A stretch of 64,000 nucleotides of DNA from NCBI RefSeq assembly GCF_017743935.1, contig NZ_JAGHRE010000001.1:716438-780437 (forward strand), written 5' to 3'. Each line of letters starts with the position of its first letter. Position 1 is the stretch's first letter. A program made the position numbers and the translations under genes. Below, piece by piece: positions 42,392 to 52,513 of the stretch. The notes beneath the pieces were generated by a model that was not told the DNA's origin, made no database searches, and saw only the letters and a program-made list of their open reading frames with translations. This DNA comes from Tropicibacter sp. R16_0. GTDB lineage: Bacteria > Pseudomonadota > Alphaproteobacteria > Rhodobacterales > Rhodobacteraceae.

Positions 42392-43789
42392 ATGCGCTTG
42401 TCCCGCTATTTTCTGCCTGTGCTCAAGGAAACCCCGAGTGAGGCCCAGATCGTCAGCCACCGCATGATGCTGCGGGCTGGCATGATCAAGCAATCTGCCG
42501 CAGGGATTTATTCCTGGCTGCCCTTGGGCTTCAAGGTGCTGCGCAAGCTGGAAAACATCGTCCACGAAGAGCAGATGCGCGCTGGGCACATACCGATGTT
42601 GATGCCGACCATGCAATCGGCGGACCTGTGGCGCGAAAGCGGGCGCTATGATGCCTATGGCGAGGAGATGCTGCGCATCAAGGACCGGCACGACCGCGAC
42701 ATGCTGTTCACGCCGACCGCCGAGGAGCTGATCACCGACATCTTCCGCGCCAATGTCAGCAGCTACAAGGACCTGCCGCTGACCATGTATCAGATCCAGT
42801 GGAAGTTCCGCGACGAGATCCGCCCGCGCTTTGGCGTGATGCGGGGCCGCGAGTTCTATATGAAGGACGGCTACAACTTTGATCTGACCAAAGAGGACGC
42901 GCTGCACGCCTACAACCGTCACCTGGTCAGCTATCTGCGTACCTATGAACGCATGGGCCTGCAGGCGATCCCGATGCGCGCCGATGGTGGGCCGATTGGC
43001 GGCGATTACACCCATGAATTCCTGGTGCTGGCCGAAACCGGCGAATCCGAGGTGTTCTATGACAGCGCCGTGACCGATCTGACCTTTGGCGATCGCGAGA
43101 TCGACTATGACAGCGTCGAACAGTGCCAGGCCGTGCTCGAAGAGTTCACATCGCGCTATGCCCGCACCGATGAGACCCACGACGAAGAGCTGTTCAACCA
43201 GATCCCCGAAGAGCGTCGTCGCGTTGCGCGTGGCATTGAGGTTGGTCAGATCTTCTATTTTGGGACCAAATACTCGGAACCGCTGAACGCGGTGGTGCAG
43301 GGCCCCGATGGCAAGCAGACCCCGGTTCACATGGGCAGCCATGGCATTGGCGTGTCGCGTCTGCTGGGCGCAATCATCGAGGCCAGCCATGACGAAAACG
43401 GCATCATCTGGCCCGAAGGCGTGACTCCGTTCCACTGTGGTATCGTCAACCTGAAGCAGGGCGACGAGGCGGCGGACGCGGCCTGTGAACAGATCGAGGC
43501 GGCGTTGACCGCCGTGGGTCTGGAGCCGCTTTATGACGACCGCAAGGAGCGCGCCGGTGGCAAGTTCGCCACCATGGACCTGATCGGTCTGCCCTGGCGC
43601 ATCACGGTTGGTCCGCGTGGTCTGAAAAACGGTGTCGTGGAACTGACCAGCCGTAAGACCGGTGAGAGCGTCGAAATGAGCCCGGAAGAGGCGGTCAAGA
43701 AAGTTGCCGAGATCTATGCCCCGCACCGCGGTGGCGGCGCAGTCCACCCAGAGCCGATGGCAAATCGCTCTTTCCACACCTGGGTTTGA
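42392..43789 (+). CDS. proS: Prolyl-tRNA synthetase (short alphaproteobacterial form)
   Basis: 465 residues. [20 protein letters not shown] at the start, class II motifs 1-3 ([56 protein letters not shown]) and a C-terminal anticodon-binding domain ([12 protein letters not shown] onward). The editing insertion of the long bacterial form is absent, as usual in alphaproteobacteria. Charges tRNA-Pro. The frame is open back to 41339 but that part is antisense to the oxygenase; ATG 42392 follows AGAGAG. Confidence 0.96.
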   Translation: MRLSRYFLPVLKETPSEAQIVSHRMMLRAGMIKQSAAGIYSWLPLGFKVLRKLENIVHEEQMRAGHIPMLMPTMQSADLWRESGRYDAYGEEMLRIKDRHDRDMLFTPTAEELITDIFRANVSSYKDLPLTMYQIQWKFRDEIRPRFGVMRGREFYMKDGYNFDLTKEDALHAYNRHLVSYLRTYERMGLQAIPMRADGGPIGGDYTHEFLVLAETGESEVFYDSAVTDLTFGDREIDYDSVEQCQAVLEEFTSRYARTDETHDEELFNQIPEERRRVARGIEVGQIFYFGTKYSEPLNAVVQGPDGKQTPVHMGSHGIGVSRLLGAIIEASHDENGIIWPEGVTPFHCGIVNLKQGDEAADAACEQIEAALTAVGLEPLYDDRKERAGGKFATMDLIGLPWRITVGPRGLKNGVVELTSRKTGESVEMSPEEAVKKVAEIYAPHRGGGAVHPEPMANRSFHTWV

Positions 43790-43791
43790 TC

Positions 43792-44778
43792 ATGATGCGC
43801 CGGGCACTCTGTCTGGCGTCATTTCTTGGGGCTGCTGTTGCAGCCCCTTTGTCAGCCGACGGGCACGCCGAAACGATTACGCGCCTCGAAGCAGCGTGGT
43901 CCGGGTGGGTTGCAGATCATGGCGTGACCGAAAGCGCTTTGGCGATCACCTATCGTGGAGACGTGGTTGCTGAATTTGGTCACGGGCTGGACCCCGCCCA
44001 GCCGGTTGAGATGGCCAGCCTAGGCAAGTTCATTACAGCTGTGTGCATTGCCGCGTTGGAACGCGAAGGCGCGTTTCGCTTTGATCAGCCCGTGTCTGAG
44101 CTGCTCCCAGACTATGGCGAGACATCATCTGACATTACCATTGCGGCTTTGCTGACCCATACCTCTGGTCTGGCGCCGGACGAAACCCAGGGCAGGATGG
44201 CGGATTGGCTGGATGATCCCGCACCCCGCCACGCCGACGTGACCCGCCAGGCACTCAGCCGATCCCAGCAAGAGGGTACGGTTGGGCGCTATCTCTACAA
44301 CAATGAGAACTATGCAATCCTGGGCGAGGTGGTGGCCCAAGTAACGGGACAGATGTATCGCGAGGCCTGTGCTGAACGCGTCTTGCCTCCGTCAGAATAC
44401 CCCTCGGCCGGGGTGTCCCCAAGGGCGGGAGCCTTCGATGCTTGGGGTGGGTGGCAAATGTCGGTGACAGACTATGCACGCCTGCACATGGCAGAGCTGT
44501 CAGCCGAAACCGACTTGGGTGGGCAACCTGACAGCTATCCGGCAAGCGAACTGGGCGGCGGGGCGTTCTACGGCATGGGCACCGTTTGGCGCGCGTTCAA
44601 TGACAGTCACAACTATTGGCACTTCGGGGCCTTGTGCTTTGACGCGTATGAAACAGGGTCCTACGCCGTCTTTTGGGAAGGCCATTGGGGCGCCGTCGCT
44701 TATTGGAACACCTGTGTCAGCTTCGAAAGCATGTTCGCGCTGGATCATGCTTTGTCTTCAGCCGCTTACGGGCGTTAG
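43792..44778 (+). CDS. Serine hydrolase, class C beta-lactamase family
   Basis: About 329 residues. A signal peptide (to about 23, ending LSADG) is followed by a beta-lactamase-fold domain: nucleophile S76-x-x-K79 (MASLGKF), YNNENYAILGEVV as the Y-x-N motif, and AFYGMGTVWR near the third block position. Related to D-peptidases and esterases rather than true beta-lactamases; HSG-type third motif is not evident. Periplasmic peptide or ester hydrolase. TTG 43786 and ATG 43795 are alternative starts. It overlaps the next convergent gene by 4 bp. Confidence 0.85.
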   Translation: MMRRALCLASFLGAAVAAPLSADGHAETITRLEAAWSGWVADHGVTESALAITYRGDVVAEFGHGLDPAQPVEMASLGKFITAVCIAALEREGAFRFDQPVSELLPDYGETSSDITIAALLTHTSGLAPDETQGRMADWLDDPAPRHADVTRQALSRSQQEGTVGRYLYNNENYAILGEVVAQVTGQMYREACAERVLPPSEYPSAGVSPRAGAFDAWGGWQMSVTDYARLHMAELSAETDLGGQPDSYPASELGGGAFYGMGTVWRAFNDSHNYWHFGALCFDAYETGSYAVFWEGHWGAVAYWNTCVSFESMFALDHALSSAAYGR

Positions 44779-45167
44779 TTCAAAATCGACCGGCGGGGCA
44801 TCTGGCGCAGGATTTCACCATCCGCCGTCAGCGCGTTGCAGGGCAATACGCAGGGGCGGCCAAGTCTTTGCACCAGATCGCGCATTTCAAGACCCAGAAA
44901 CCGCAGGCCACAGATGCGGGAGCCATCGGATTGTTTGGTCAGACACAGCTCTCCGCCCCGGAACATCGGGTGATAGCCTTTGGCCTCAAGCTGGTCGATC
45001 AGATCGGTCCAGGAACGAGCCGCGTCAAAGATCGGCAACAGAACGGCGCGCAGCAGGCTTGCGGTTTCGCAATCGATCCTTGCGGGTCCGTGGGTCATTT
45101 GGCGTCCCGTGCTGTTGACGCGCAGTTGATGCACGTTGTGAGTTACGTCGGGTCGGTTCGGTTCCAT
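44775..45167 (-). CDS. Hypothetical protein
   Basis: 130 residues with no domain I can name. Features: HNVHQLRVNSTGRQ, LLPIFDAARSWTDLIDQLEAKGYHPMFRGGELCL and SRICGLRFLGLEMRDLVQRLG, which read like a small alpha/beta fold. GGAGA six bases before ATG 45167 (AAAGGAGATGTTC) decides the start over 45173. Cytosolic, unknown role; the 290-bp gap upstream shows no other gene. Confidence 0.65.
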   Translation of the reverse strand: MEPNRPDVTHNVHQLRVNSTGRQMTHGPARIDCETASLLRAVLLPIFDAARSWTDLIDQLEAKGYHPMFRGGELCLTKQSDGSRICGLRFLGLEMRDLVQRLGRPCVLPCNALTADGEILRQMPRRSILN

Positions 45168-45457
45168 GAACATCTCCTTTTCGATGCTGCCCTGTGGCAT
45201 TTCGCAAACCCCCTTGTGTTTTGAGGTTGGCAGAAGGATCCAAGTTGACCAAAATTTGCCGTGCTTTTTTGTTAACTTTGGTTAATTGCTTGGGCTTTTT
45301 GGTGACAATCCCAGAGTGTATCGGCACAGTGTTGCCAGATTGGAAACCATGCGTGCGCGAGAAACCCCGCATATACCGCATGAATAACGGGGCATTGACT
45401 TGACCCCACTGGCCGCAGACTTCACTCTTCGCCGCAACGACAAGAGCAGGAGCCAAA
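45168..45457. other. Divergent promoter region, A+T-richer
   Basis: 290 bp between the gene at 44775 and lolC. Visibly A+T-richer than its surroundings (TGTTAACTTTGGTTAATTGC near 45270). Candidate promoter DNA; the only ORF is a weak 69-codon frame I do not accept. Confidence 0.3.
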
Positions 45458-46736
45458 ATGGCCACCACCCCAGCCCCGTTTGCCCCGTTCGAATGGAAAA
45501 TCGCGTGGCGATACCTGCGCGCGCGCCGTGCCGAAGGTGGGGTGAGCGTGATGACGTGGATCAGCCTGATCGGGATCACTTTGGCTGTCTTTGCCCTGGT
45601 GGCAACCTTGGCAGTGCGTGAAGGTCTGCGATCCGACATCGTTCAAACCATGCTGGGCGCCAACGCCCATATGGACGTGCATTACCGCCGTGATTTGCAG
45701 GCCGAAATTCCCAAGGATCACCTGATACGCGACTACGACGATTTGTCTGCGCGGCTGGCGGATATGGCGGGGGTCGAGGACGTGGCCCCGTTGGTGCGGG
45801 CCCAGGTCATGGGCAGCTTTCAGGGCCGTAACATGCCTGTTGATGTCTACGGCATCACGTTGGACGACCTGCGCGACTATCCAATGATTGCCGAGGCCGA
45901 AGACAGCTGGGGCGATCTTGCCCGGTTTGACGAGGGGGTCGCCATTGGCGGTGCTTTGGCTCGACAGCTTGGGATCGGTGTGGGTGACCGGCTCAAGCTC
46001 GTATCGCCGGATGGGGCCCGCACGCCCATGGGGCGTTCGGTGCGGGTGTCGGCCTATGACGTGGTCTATGTCTTCACATCCGGCCAGGGGTTTGTGGACC
46101 AAAGCCGCCTGTATATGCCGCTGAGCGAGGCGCAGAGCTTCTTCAACCGCGAAGGGGCGGTTGATCAGATTGACCTCCGGCTGAGCGATCCGCTGCGGGC
46201 CGAGGCGCTGATCCTGCCGGTGCTCGAAACCGCAGGTGACAGGGCGTATATCTACACGTGGCGGGATCGCGCGGGCGGCATGATCCGGGCGCTCAAGATG
46301 CAGGACAATGCAATTTTCATCGTGCTGGCGATCCTGGTCCTGATCGCGGCGCTCAACATCGTCTCGGGCCTGATCATGCTGGTCAAGAACAAGGGCCGCG
46401 ACATCGGCATCCTGCGCACCATCGGATTGACCCAAGGGGCGGTTCTGCGGGTGTTCTTCATCTGCGGGGCCTCCGTCGGGACGGCAGGAACGGTGTTCGG
46501 TGTGATCCTGGGGGTGATCTTTGCGCTCAATATCGACAGCGTTTATGCCTTGGTTGATTGGACCACCGGCAGCGGGGTGCGGGATCTGGAGGCGAGCGGC
46601 TTCATCTTCCCATCGGCCATTATCACCGTATCGGATGTCCTGTCGTCGGTTGCGCTCAGCATGGGGCTGAGCTGGCTTATCACCTATTTCCCGGCCCGCC
46701 GTGCGGCGCGGCTGAACCCGGTCGAGGCGCTGCGCT

Positions 46737-46744
<8 letters not shown>
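45458..46744 (+). CDS. lolC: Lipoprotein-release ABC permease LolC/LolE
   Basis: 428 residues: an N-terminal helix ([23 protein letters not shown]), a large periplasmic domain (about 50-270), and three C-terminal helices with the FtsX-like pattern [23 protein letters not shown]. LolCDE extracts outer-membrane lipoproteins from the inner membrane and hands them to LolA. CAGGAG precedes ATG 45458. Its stop overlaps lolD by 8 bp. Alphaproteobacteria usually have one LolC/E-type permease, consistent with the single gene here. Confidence 0.93.
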
Positions 46745-47406
<662 letters not shown>

Positions 47407-47423
<17 letters not shown>

Positions 47424-47844
47424 TCCCGACGCCCAAAGCCATCACTGCAATCCCGCCGGCGCGCACCCATGTGAGTGGTGAAACCTGTGCGCCAAACAGA
47501 CCAAAGTGATCGATGGCGGCGGCACTGATCAGCTGACCCAGCAACACAAAGAACACCGCGTTTCCGACCCCGAAATGCGGTGCAACATGGGTGATCGTCA
47601 GGACATAGAAGGCGATCAGAAGCCCCGCGACAAACAAGTGTTTGGGCGCCCCGCCCAGGTGCATCAGCGCTGCCGGACCGGGAAAGAGCAGCATCACCAC
47701 CGTAGACCCCAGAAAGGCCACGGCAAACAGGACCACTCCGGCAGCGGTAGGAGAGGCGATGTGTTGTCCCAAGGCCGCATTCAACGCGGCCAGAACCGGA
47801 ATGCCGATGCCTGCGGCCAACATCAAAGCGGCGTAGTGGGTCAT
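47407..47844 (-). CDS. YdcZ/DUF606-type DMT permease
   Basis: 145 residues, five hydrophobic helices: [60 protein letters not shown] and [18 protein letters not shown] are typical of the DUF606 half-size drug/metabolite transporters that act as dimers. Substrate unknown. The start at 47844 is chosen because the upstream frame to 48318 is antisense to the cytochrome gene and not hydrophobic. Confidence 0.85.
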
Positions 47845-47994
47845 GAGGGGGCCTCTTGTCGGACGGGTTTGGCGTTGATCTGGATCATTGCGGCAGTCGG
47901 GGGGATGCACAAGGCTGGACAGGGGCGTGCAGGTCACAAAGTTGTGGCGGTCTGTGCGTAGGGGTGAATTGGCGATGAGGAAAGGGAGAGTTTG

Positions 47995-48384
47995 ATGAAA
48001 GCGGTGTTGTCTTTGGTTTTGGGATTGGCGGCCGGTGCTGCCATGGCGCAGGATGCCGAAATGGGCGAGGCTTTGTATTTGAAACACTGTGCGACGTGCC
48101 ACGGGATCGAGGCGACAGGGCAGGGTCCAATGGCCGGCATTCTGGTGATCAAACCGGTGGACCTGACCCAGCTTGAACAGGGTGGCATCTTTCCGGTCGA
48201 GCGGGTGGCCAAGCGGATCGACGGTCGTGATGCCCTGGTCAGTCACGGAAGCCCGATGCCGGTTTATGGTGATTTCTTCGAAGGACGGGATGTCGCCATC
48301 AAGACGCATACGGGCCAACCTTTGATGACAAGCCAGCCGATTGTGGACCTGATCGCTTACATGCGTACACTACAGGCGAATTGA
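47995..48384 (+). CDS. Periplasmic c-type cytochrome
   Basis: 129 residues. Signal peptide to about residue 19 (GAAMAQ), heme-binding C32-A-T-C35-H36, and M88 in GSPMPVYGDFFEG as a likely sixth ligand. Small class I cytochrome, soluble after cleavage. AAAGGGAGAG precedes ATG 47995. A second cytochrome gene follows after 12 bp, so the two form an operon; electron partners are not identifiable. Confidence 0.88.
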   Translation: MKAVLSLVLGLAAGAAMAQDAEMGEALYLKHCATCHGIEATGQGPMAGILVIKPVDLTQLEQGGIFPVERVAKRIDGRDALVSHGSPMPVYGDFFEGRDVAIKTHTGQPLMTSQPIVDLIAYMRTLQAN

Positions 48385-48396
48385 GGGGGAACGGGC

Positions 48397-48804
48397 ATGG
48401 CACGATCAAGCATTCTGACGTTGGGCACGGTGGTTTTATTGGCGGGGTGCCAAGCCCAGAACGCCATGCCGACCGCCAAGGAAGGCGAGCAGATCTTTGT
48501 GGAAAACTGCGCCGCCTGCCACAACTATGACGCCGTAGGCGGAGAGTTGAGCAGCCGGGCCATCGCACCTGATCTGACACAGCTGGCCGCTGACAACGGG
48601 GGCGTCTTCCCGCGGGCAAAGGTGCTGTCCAAGATCGATGGCTATGGTCAAAAGGGGCACGCCAATCCGGGCGCCATGCCGGAATTCGGGGCGATCCTTG
48701 CGGGTGAGCAGGTGCCAGTTGACATCGATGGCACGATGACACCCACGCCGCGCAGCCTGGCGGCTTTGCTGGCCTTTCTGGAGAGCATTCAGTCAGAGGG
48801 CTGA
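48397..48804 (+). CDS. Lipoprotein c-type cytochrome
   Basis: 135 residues. Lipobox LAGC (C18) anchors it in the membrane; heme motif C38-A-A-C41-H42, and M94 in NPGAMPEFG as likely axial ligand. Pairing of a soluble and a membrane-anchored mono-heme cytochrome suggests a short electron relay. Stop abuts the end of the convergent metalloprotease-like gene (48805). Confidence 0.88.
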   Translation: MARSSILTLGTVVLLAGCQAQNAMPTAKEGEQIFVENCAACHNYDAVGGELSSRAIAPDLTQLAADNGGVFPRAKVLSKIDGYGQKGHANPGAMPEFGAILAGEQVPVDIDGTMTPTPRSLAALLAFLESIQSEG

Positions 48805-49485
48805 TCAGTCGCAGATGCCGCTCAGTTCGGCCTTTTTCCACGGCAGATAGACGTCATGCTGCCGGGATTGTGGCAGATCTGAAACCGGAAAGGCGTCCTT
48901 CAACATATCGTGCAAGCGCTGCGTGCGAGGCGCGTCCGGGGCCAGGGCGCGACAGCACACATATTCTTCGACAATCGCGCCTTGTTGCTCATATCCATAG
49001 CTCAGGAAATCCGGTGACCCGTTCAAATCGAACAGATATGGGTCGTCCGATTGTGTGTGTTCGGCGGCAGCCAAAAGCGGGTGATAGCCGGTGCGCTCGC
49101 GGTTCTGCCATTGCCAGACATGTGTCATCTCGTGGGCCAAAAGCATTGCTTCGACCAGATAGAGCCGCTCGGGGTAGGTCGGCAGATAGTCGTCCACATA
49201 CCAGTTCTTCGTGAAATAGACCTTGTTGAACAATGCCACCGCCGCTGGAGATGTCGTCACGATCTCTTCCTTGACGGGGGGCAGAATGCGTTCGCGGCAG
49301 GCAACTCGGGGGCGCGGCTTGCGTTTGAAGGTGACGCTGCCCACCGGCGCGCCTTTGACCAGACGCACCCGTTTCAAGTTCAGCTCTTCGCCATGGATCG
49401 AGGAAACGAACGACATTTCGGTCGGCGTAAGCGGGCGCCCGCAGGACGCAAGGAACAGCAAGAGCAACAACGCACGCAGGATCAT
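48805..49485 (-). CDS. Lipoprotein with HExxH zinc-protease motif
   Basis: 226 residues. Lipobox ASC at residues 13-15 (FLASCGRPL). A zinc motif H118-E-M-T-H122 lies in VEAMLLAHEMTHVWQWQ, and a Glu pair downstream (QQGAIVEEYVCC) could supply the third ligand as in gluzincins. No protease-family name is justified. Membrane-anchored in the periplasm. The start is ATG 49485. Isolated, convergent with the cytochrome operon. Confidence 0.72.
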   Translation of the reverse strand: MILRALLLLLFLASCGRPLTPTEMSFVSSIHGEELNLKRVRLVKGAPVGSVTFKRKPRPRVACRERILPPVKEEIVTTSPAAVALFNKVYFTKNWYVDDYLPTYPERLYLVEAMLLAHEMTHVWQWQNRERTGYHPLLAAAEHTQSDDPYLFDLNGSPDFLSYGYEQQGAIVEEYVCCRALAPDAPRTQRLHDMLKDAFPVSDLPQSRQHDVYLPWKKAELSGICD

Positions 49486-49570
49486 GCGGCAAACCTAGCC
49501 CGGTCGCCTTGGCCCGGATAGGGGGGTGATGAAAATATGTTGTGAGGTGACAAAATACCTGGCGCGCGGT

Positions 49571-50233
49571 TCACAGACTCATGGCCAGAACGCGGCTAAT
49601 TTCGGTCAGCGAGCGGCCGGATTGATCCATCCAGGTGTTGAACGCTTCTTGCGTGGCGGTCAGCGCCTTTTTTGAGGTCGGTGTTTTGTCAACGACCCCT
49701 TCGGCCACGAGCCGGGCCACAACGTCCTGGGACAGGATGAAACTGTCGCGCCCGGCAAAGCGCATGGCGTATTGCGCTGTGGTCCCACCCAGACGCGAGG
49801 CGCGGGATTTGAGCATGGCCAGCAGCCCGATATAATCCGTCGACGGCCAGCTGCCCAATGTTTGACCAACGCCCCCCTCCTGTCGCAGCTCCAGCAGAAA
49901 GGCGGCGTTGTCACGCACGGTGGCGATTTTGGTGCCGTTGCGCACGATGCGCGTGTCCGTCAGGAGTGCATCGAACTTCTCGTCGTCCATGAAGGCACAG
50001 CGACCCAGGTCAAAGCCATCGAATGCTTCTTCGAATCCGTCCCATTTTGCCTCGATGACTTTCCAGTTGAACCCGGCTTGAAAGATGCATTTGGTGATCA
50101 CCGAAAGCCAACGATCATCCGGTATCTCAGTCAACTCGGCAACGGGTTTGGGCTTGGTGAGCTTGGCGTTCAGTGCCGCCTCACCCCCATGGCGGGCAGC
50201 GGCCAAGCCAAAGATCTCGTCGAAATGATGCAT
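49571..50233 (-). CDS. tag: DNA-3-methyladenine glycosylase I family
   Basis: 220 residues. Tag-family helix-hairpin core visible as CIFQAGFNWKVIEAKWDGFEEAFDGFD and ILSQDVVARLVAEGVVDK. Excises 3-methyladenine from alkylated DNA. The Cys/His zinc-snap N-terminus of E. coli Tag (about 20 residues with conserved Cys) is missing and the C-terminus is longer, so this is a divergent form common in alphaproteobacteria; activity likely but not certain. Confidence 0.82.
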   Translation of the reverse strand: MHHFDEIFGLAAARHGGEAALNAKLTKPKPVAELTEIPDDRWLSVITKCIFQAGFNWKVIEAKWDGFEEAFDGFDLGRCAFMDDEKFDALLTDTRIVRNGTKIATVRDNAAFLLELRQEGGVGQTLGSWPSTDYIGLLAMLKSRASRLGGTTAQYAMRFAGRDSFILSQDVVARLVAEGVVDKTPTSKKALTATQEAFNTWMDQSGRSLTEISRVLAMSL

Positions 50234-50301
50234 TGGGCTTACTCCCTCGTTTGGGGTAAGTTGCCATTTTGTTCTTGTCGCTACAAGGGGCAGCGTCGCG
50301 T

Positions 50302-50706
50302 CTATGGCGCGTAGAATGTGGCGGTTGCGGTGGCGACTTTCTTGCCGCTGTCCTCTTCGGTCATGTCACAGCGGGCAAAGACCAAAGCACGCCCGGCGCG
50401 CACCACTTCGGCCCGGCACAGGATGGCGGTGCCAACCCCGGGGCGCAGAAACTGCATGTGCAGATCGGTGGTGGCAAACGGCTTGAACTCTCCTGCGTGA
50501 GCAACAGCGGACAGGACCATGGTTGTATCCGCAAGCGCCGCCAGGGCCTGCCCGGACACGATCCCGCCAACACGCGCCAGATGGTCGGCCAAGGGCATTC
50601 GGATCAGGGCATGATCAGGGTCGATCGCCTGAACCCTCAGGTCCAGCGCCTTGACCCAGTCAGCAAAGTTCTCATCCAGGATGATCTGGGCAGATTGTGG
50701 TGTCAT
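50302..50706 (-). CDS. PaaI-family hotdog thioesterase
   Basis: 134 residues, one hotdog domain: HLARVGGIVSGQALAALADTTMVLSAVAH is the helix with catalytic Asp, and TTDLHMQFLRPG follows. Hydrolyses acyl- or aryl-CoA; members include PaaI for phenylacetyl-CoA. No paa genes are near. Start ATG 50706; lies 30 bp upstream of the next minus-strand gene's stop side, so possibly co-transcribed with it. Confidence 0.88.
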   Translation of the reverse strand: MTPQSAQIILDENFADWVKALDLRVQAIDPDHALIRMPLADHLARVGGIVSGQALAALADTTMVLSAVAHAGEFKPFATTDLHMQFLRPGVGTAILCRAEVVRAGRALVFARCDMTEEDSGKKVATATATFYAP

Positions 50707-50735
50707 CGGGACCTCGGGCAGGGGGAAAGGCGGTA

Positions 50736-51314
50736 TCAGTCGGCAAACGGATCTGAAGAGCTTTGAGCGAAGGGATCAGACGAGGATTGCGCCCGCATGT
50801 AAGAGCGCTGGCAGGCAATGACCTCGTCAAACGCCGCGCGTGATCCGCGCAGGGTGTAATGGCCCAGAACGTTCGACTTGAAGCTCCACTTCATCGAGTT
50901 TTCGCGCTGGAATTCGTCGATGAACAGTTTGGCCTGATCTGATCCTGCATCGATCATGATGCCCAAACCCGGGAATTCATCGGTCTTGAGCCCATCCATA
51001 TCCATGGTCCAGGGACTTTCGTCGCCAAATTTAACTTCGACCTTGTATTCCTTGCCCGCCTCGATCGATCGCCATTTCTGATCAAGCAGGGTCACGTCCA
51101 GCGACAGCTCGTTTTCGGTGTTGTCAAATCCAATGAAGAATGCGGTGTCTTCTTCGAAAAGGGCAAAAGCCTGGCAACCTTCGCTCGCTGGATAAAACGA
51201 GATATCCCAACCTCTTACCACTTTCCAGTCGATGGGATCTGCCAGGGCGGTCGTTCCCAAAAGACAGCCTGTCACAGCACCTAAAAATCGGCCGAGTGTT
51301 GGCATCCGGTTCAT
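50736..51314 (-). CDS. Secreted hypothetical protein with C-terminal repeat
   Basis: 192 residues. Signal peptide (about 1-26, ending TTALA), then a beta-rich domain: WKVVRGWDISFYPASEGCQA and EEDTAFFIGFDNTENELSL. The C-terminus ends in a tandem octad AQSSSDPF repeated twice, an odd low-complexity tail after a helix with RSYMRAQ. ATG 51314 follows AGGGGAC; extension to 51437 is not conserved-looking. Periplasmic; no known family. Confidence 0.68.
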   Translation of the reverse strand: MNRMPTLGRFLGAVTGCLLGTTALADPIDWKVVRGWDISFYPASEGCQAFALFEEDTAFFIGFDNTENELSLDVTLLDQKWRSIEAGKEYKVEVKFGDESPWTMDMDGLKTDEFPGLGIMIDAGSDQAKLFIDEFQRENSMKWSFKSNVLGHYTLRGSRAAFDEVIACQRSYMRAQSSSDPFAQSSSDPFAD

Positions 51315-51449
51315 CTTGGGTCCCCTCCCGTCATTTTTTCTTTGGTCAACTTTATGCGGCTTGTGCGGCTGTGCCAAGCATTGGTGCACCCAACCGAACA
51401 ACATCCTGCATTGCGTAAGGGGTCGACAAATGAGCAAGAATCGTTACTG

Positions 51450-51463
51450 ATTGACTCATCAAT
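51450..51463. promoter_or_regulatory. Candidate BetI operator upstream of choX
   Basis: ATTGAC-TC-ATCAAT, then CAATAAAAA, 90 bp before choX. Differs from the palindrome upstream of betI (ATTGAC-GA-GTCAAT then AAAAA) at three positions, two of them in the central 2-bp spacer. Suggests BetI control of choline uptake. Confidence 0.55.
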
Positions 51464-51552
51464 CAATAAAAACCCGTCAGATAGTCAGGTGACACCCAAT
51501 GGGAATTGCCGGATACTGATGGGGAAAACGCAAAAAACAGGGAGACACCTCA

Positions 51553-52503
51553 ATGAAATCTGTAGGTCTTGGGATCGCACTGACTGCTTTGGCGGGTACC
51601 GTACACGCAGCTGATCTTGGCGCCGTGGACGAGCCGATCAAGCTCGCGGTCAACGAGTGGACGGGTCAGCACGTCACCACGCATGTGGCGGGCGAGATGC
51701 TCAAAGCGGCCGGGTATAACGTTGAATACGTAACCGCCGGCTACATGAACATGTACCAGGCAATGACCGATGGTGAGCTGCACGCGGCGCTGGAAATCTG
51801 GTCGTCCAACGTATCCGAAGAATACGCCAAGCACGTTGATGCGGGCGGCGTGACCGAACTGGGCGATCTGGGCCTGGATGCGAAAGAGGGTATTGCCTAC
51901 CCCTCGCACGTTGCTGAAATGTGCCCAGGCCTGCCCGCGTGGGAAGCCCTGAAAGAGTGTGCCCAGAACTTTGCCACTGCTGAAACGCTGCCAGCGGGTC
52001 GTTTGGTCGACTATCCTGCCGATTGGGGTACACCCGGTGCGGACCGCATGACCGGTCTTGAGCTGCCGTTCAAAGCCGTTCCGGCTGGCTCCGAAGGGGC
52101 GTTGATCGCTGAACTGCGCGCCTCGACCGAGCGTAAATCGCCGCTGCTGATCACTTTCTGGCAGCCGCATTGGGCGATGTCGGCCTATGATGTGCAGTTT
52201 GTTGAGCTGCCCGCAGGCGAAGAGGCCTGCTTCACCGACGCGTCATGGGGCCCGAACCCCAACGCGGTCAACGACTGTGACTTTGCCCCGACCCGCATCT
52301 TCAAGGCCTCCTGGTCCGGCATGGAAGACAAGTGGCCGGCCGCGTTCGAGATCCTGTCGAACTACACCCTCGACGTTGCAGACCAGCAGCCGATGATGGG
52401 CGCCATCGACGTTGATGGCGGTTCGGTCGAAGATGTTGTCGCCGCTTGGATGGCGGAAAACGAAGGTACCTGGCGTCCGGTTGTCGACGCCGCAACCAAG
52501 TGA
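51553..52503 (+). CDS. choX: Choline ABC transporter substrate-binding protein
   Basis: 316 residues. Signal peptide (about 1-21, ending VHA), then an OpuAC/ProX-type domain: EPIKLAVNEWTGQHVTTHVAGEML, EIWSSNVSEEY and TFWQPHWAMSAYDVQFVELP. Aromatic residues (W, Y) cluster where a quaternary amine is caged. Choline is favoured over betaine because of choV/choW partners and the BetI-like site; glycine betaine remains possible. First gene of the operon. Confidence 0.9.
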   Translation: MKSVGLGIALTALAGTVHAADLGAVDEPIKLAVNEWTGQHVTTHVAGEMLKAAGYNVEYVTAGYMNMYQAMTDGELHAALEIWSSNVSEEYAKHVDAGGVTELGDLGLDAKEGIAYPSHVAEMCPGLPAWEALKECAQNFATAETLPAGRLVDYPADWGTPGADRMTGLELPFKAVPAGSEGALIAELRASTERKSPLLITFWQPHWAMSAYDVQFVELPAGEEACFTDASWGPNPNAVNDCDFAPTRIFKASWSGMEDKWPAAFEILSNYTLDVADQQPMMGAIDVDGGSVEDVVAAWMAENEGTWRPVVDAATK

Positions 52504-52513
52504 GCCACACCAC

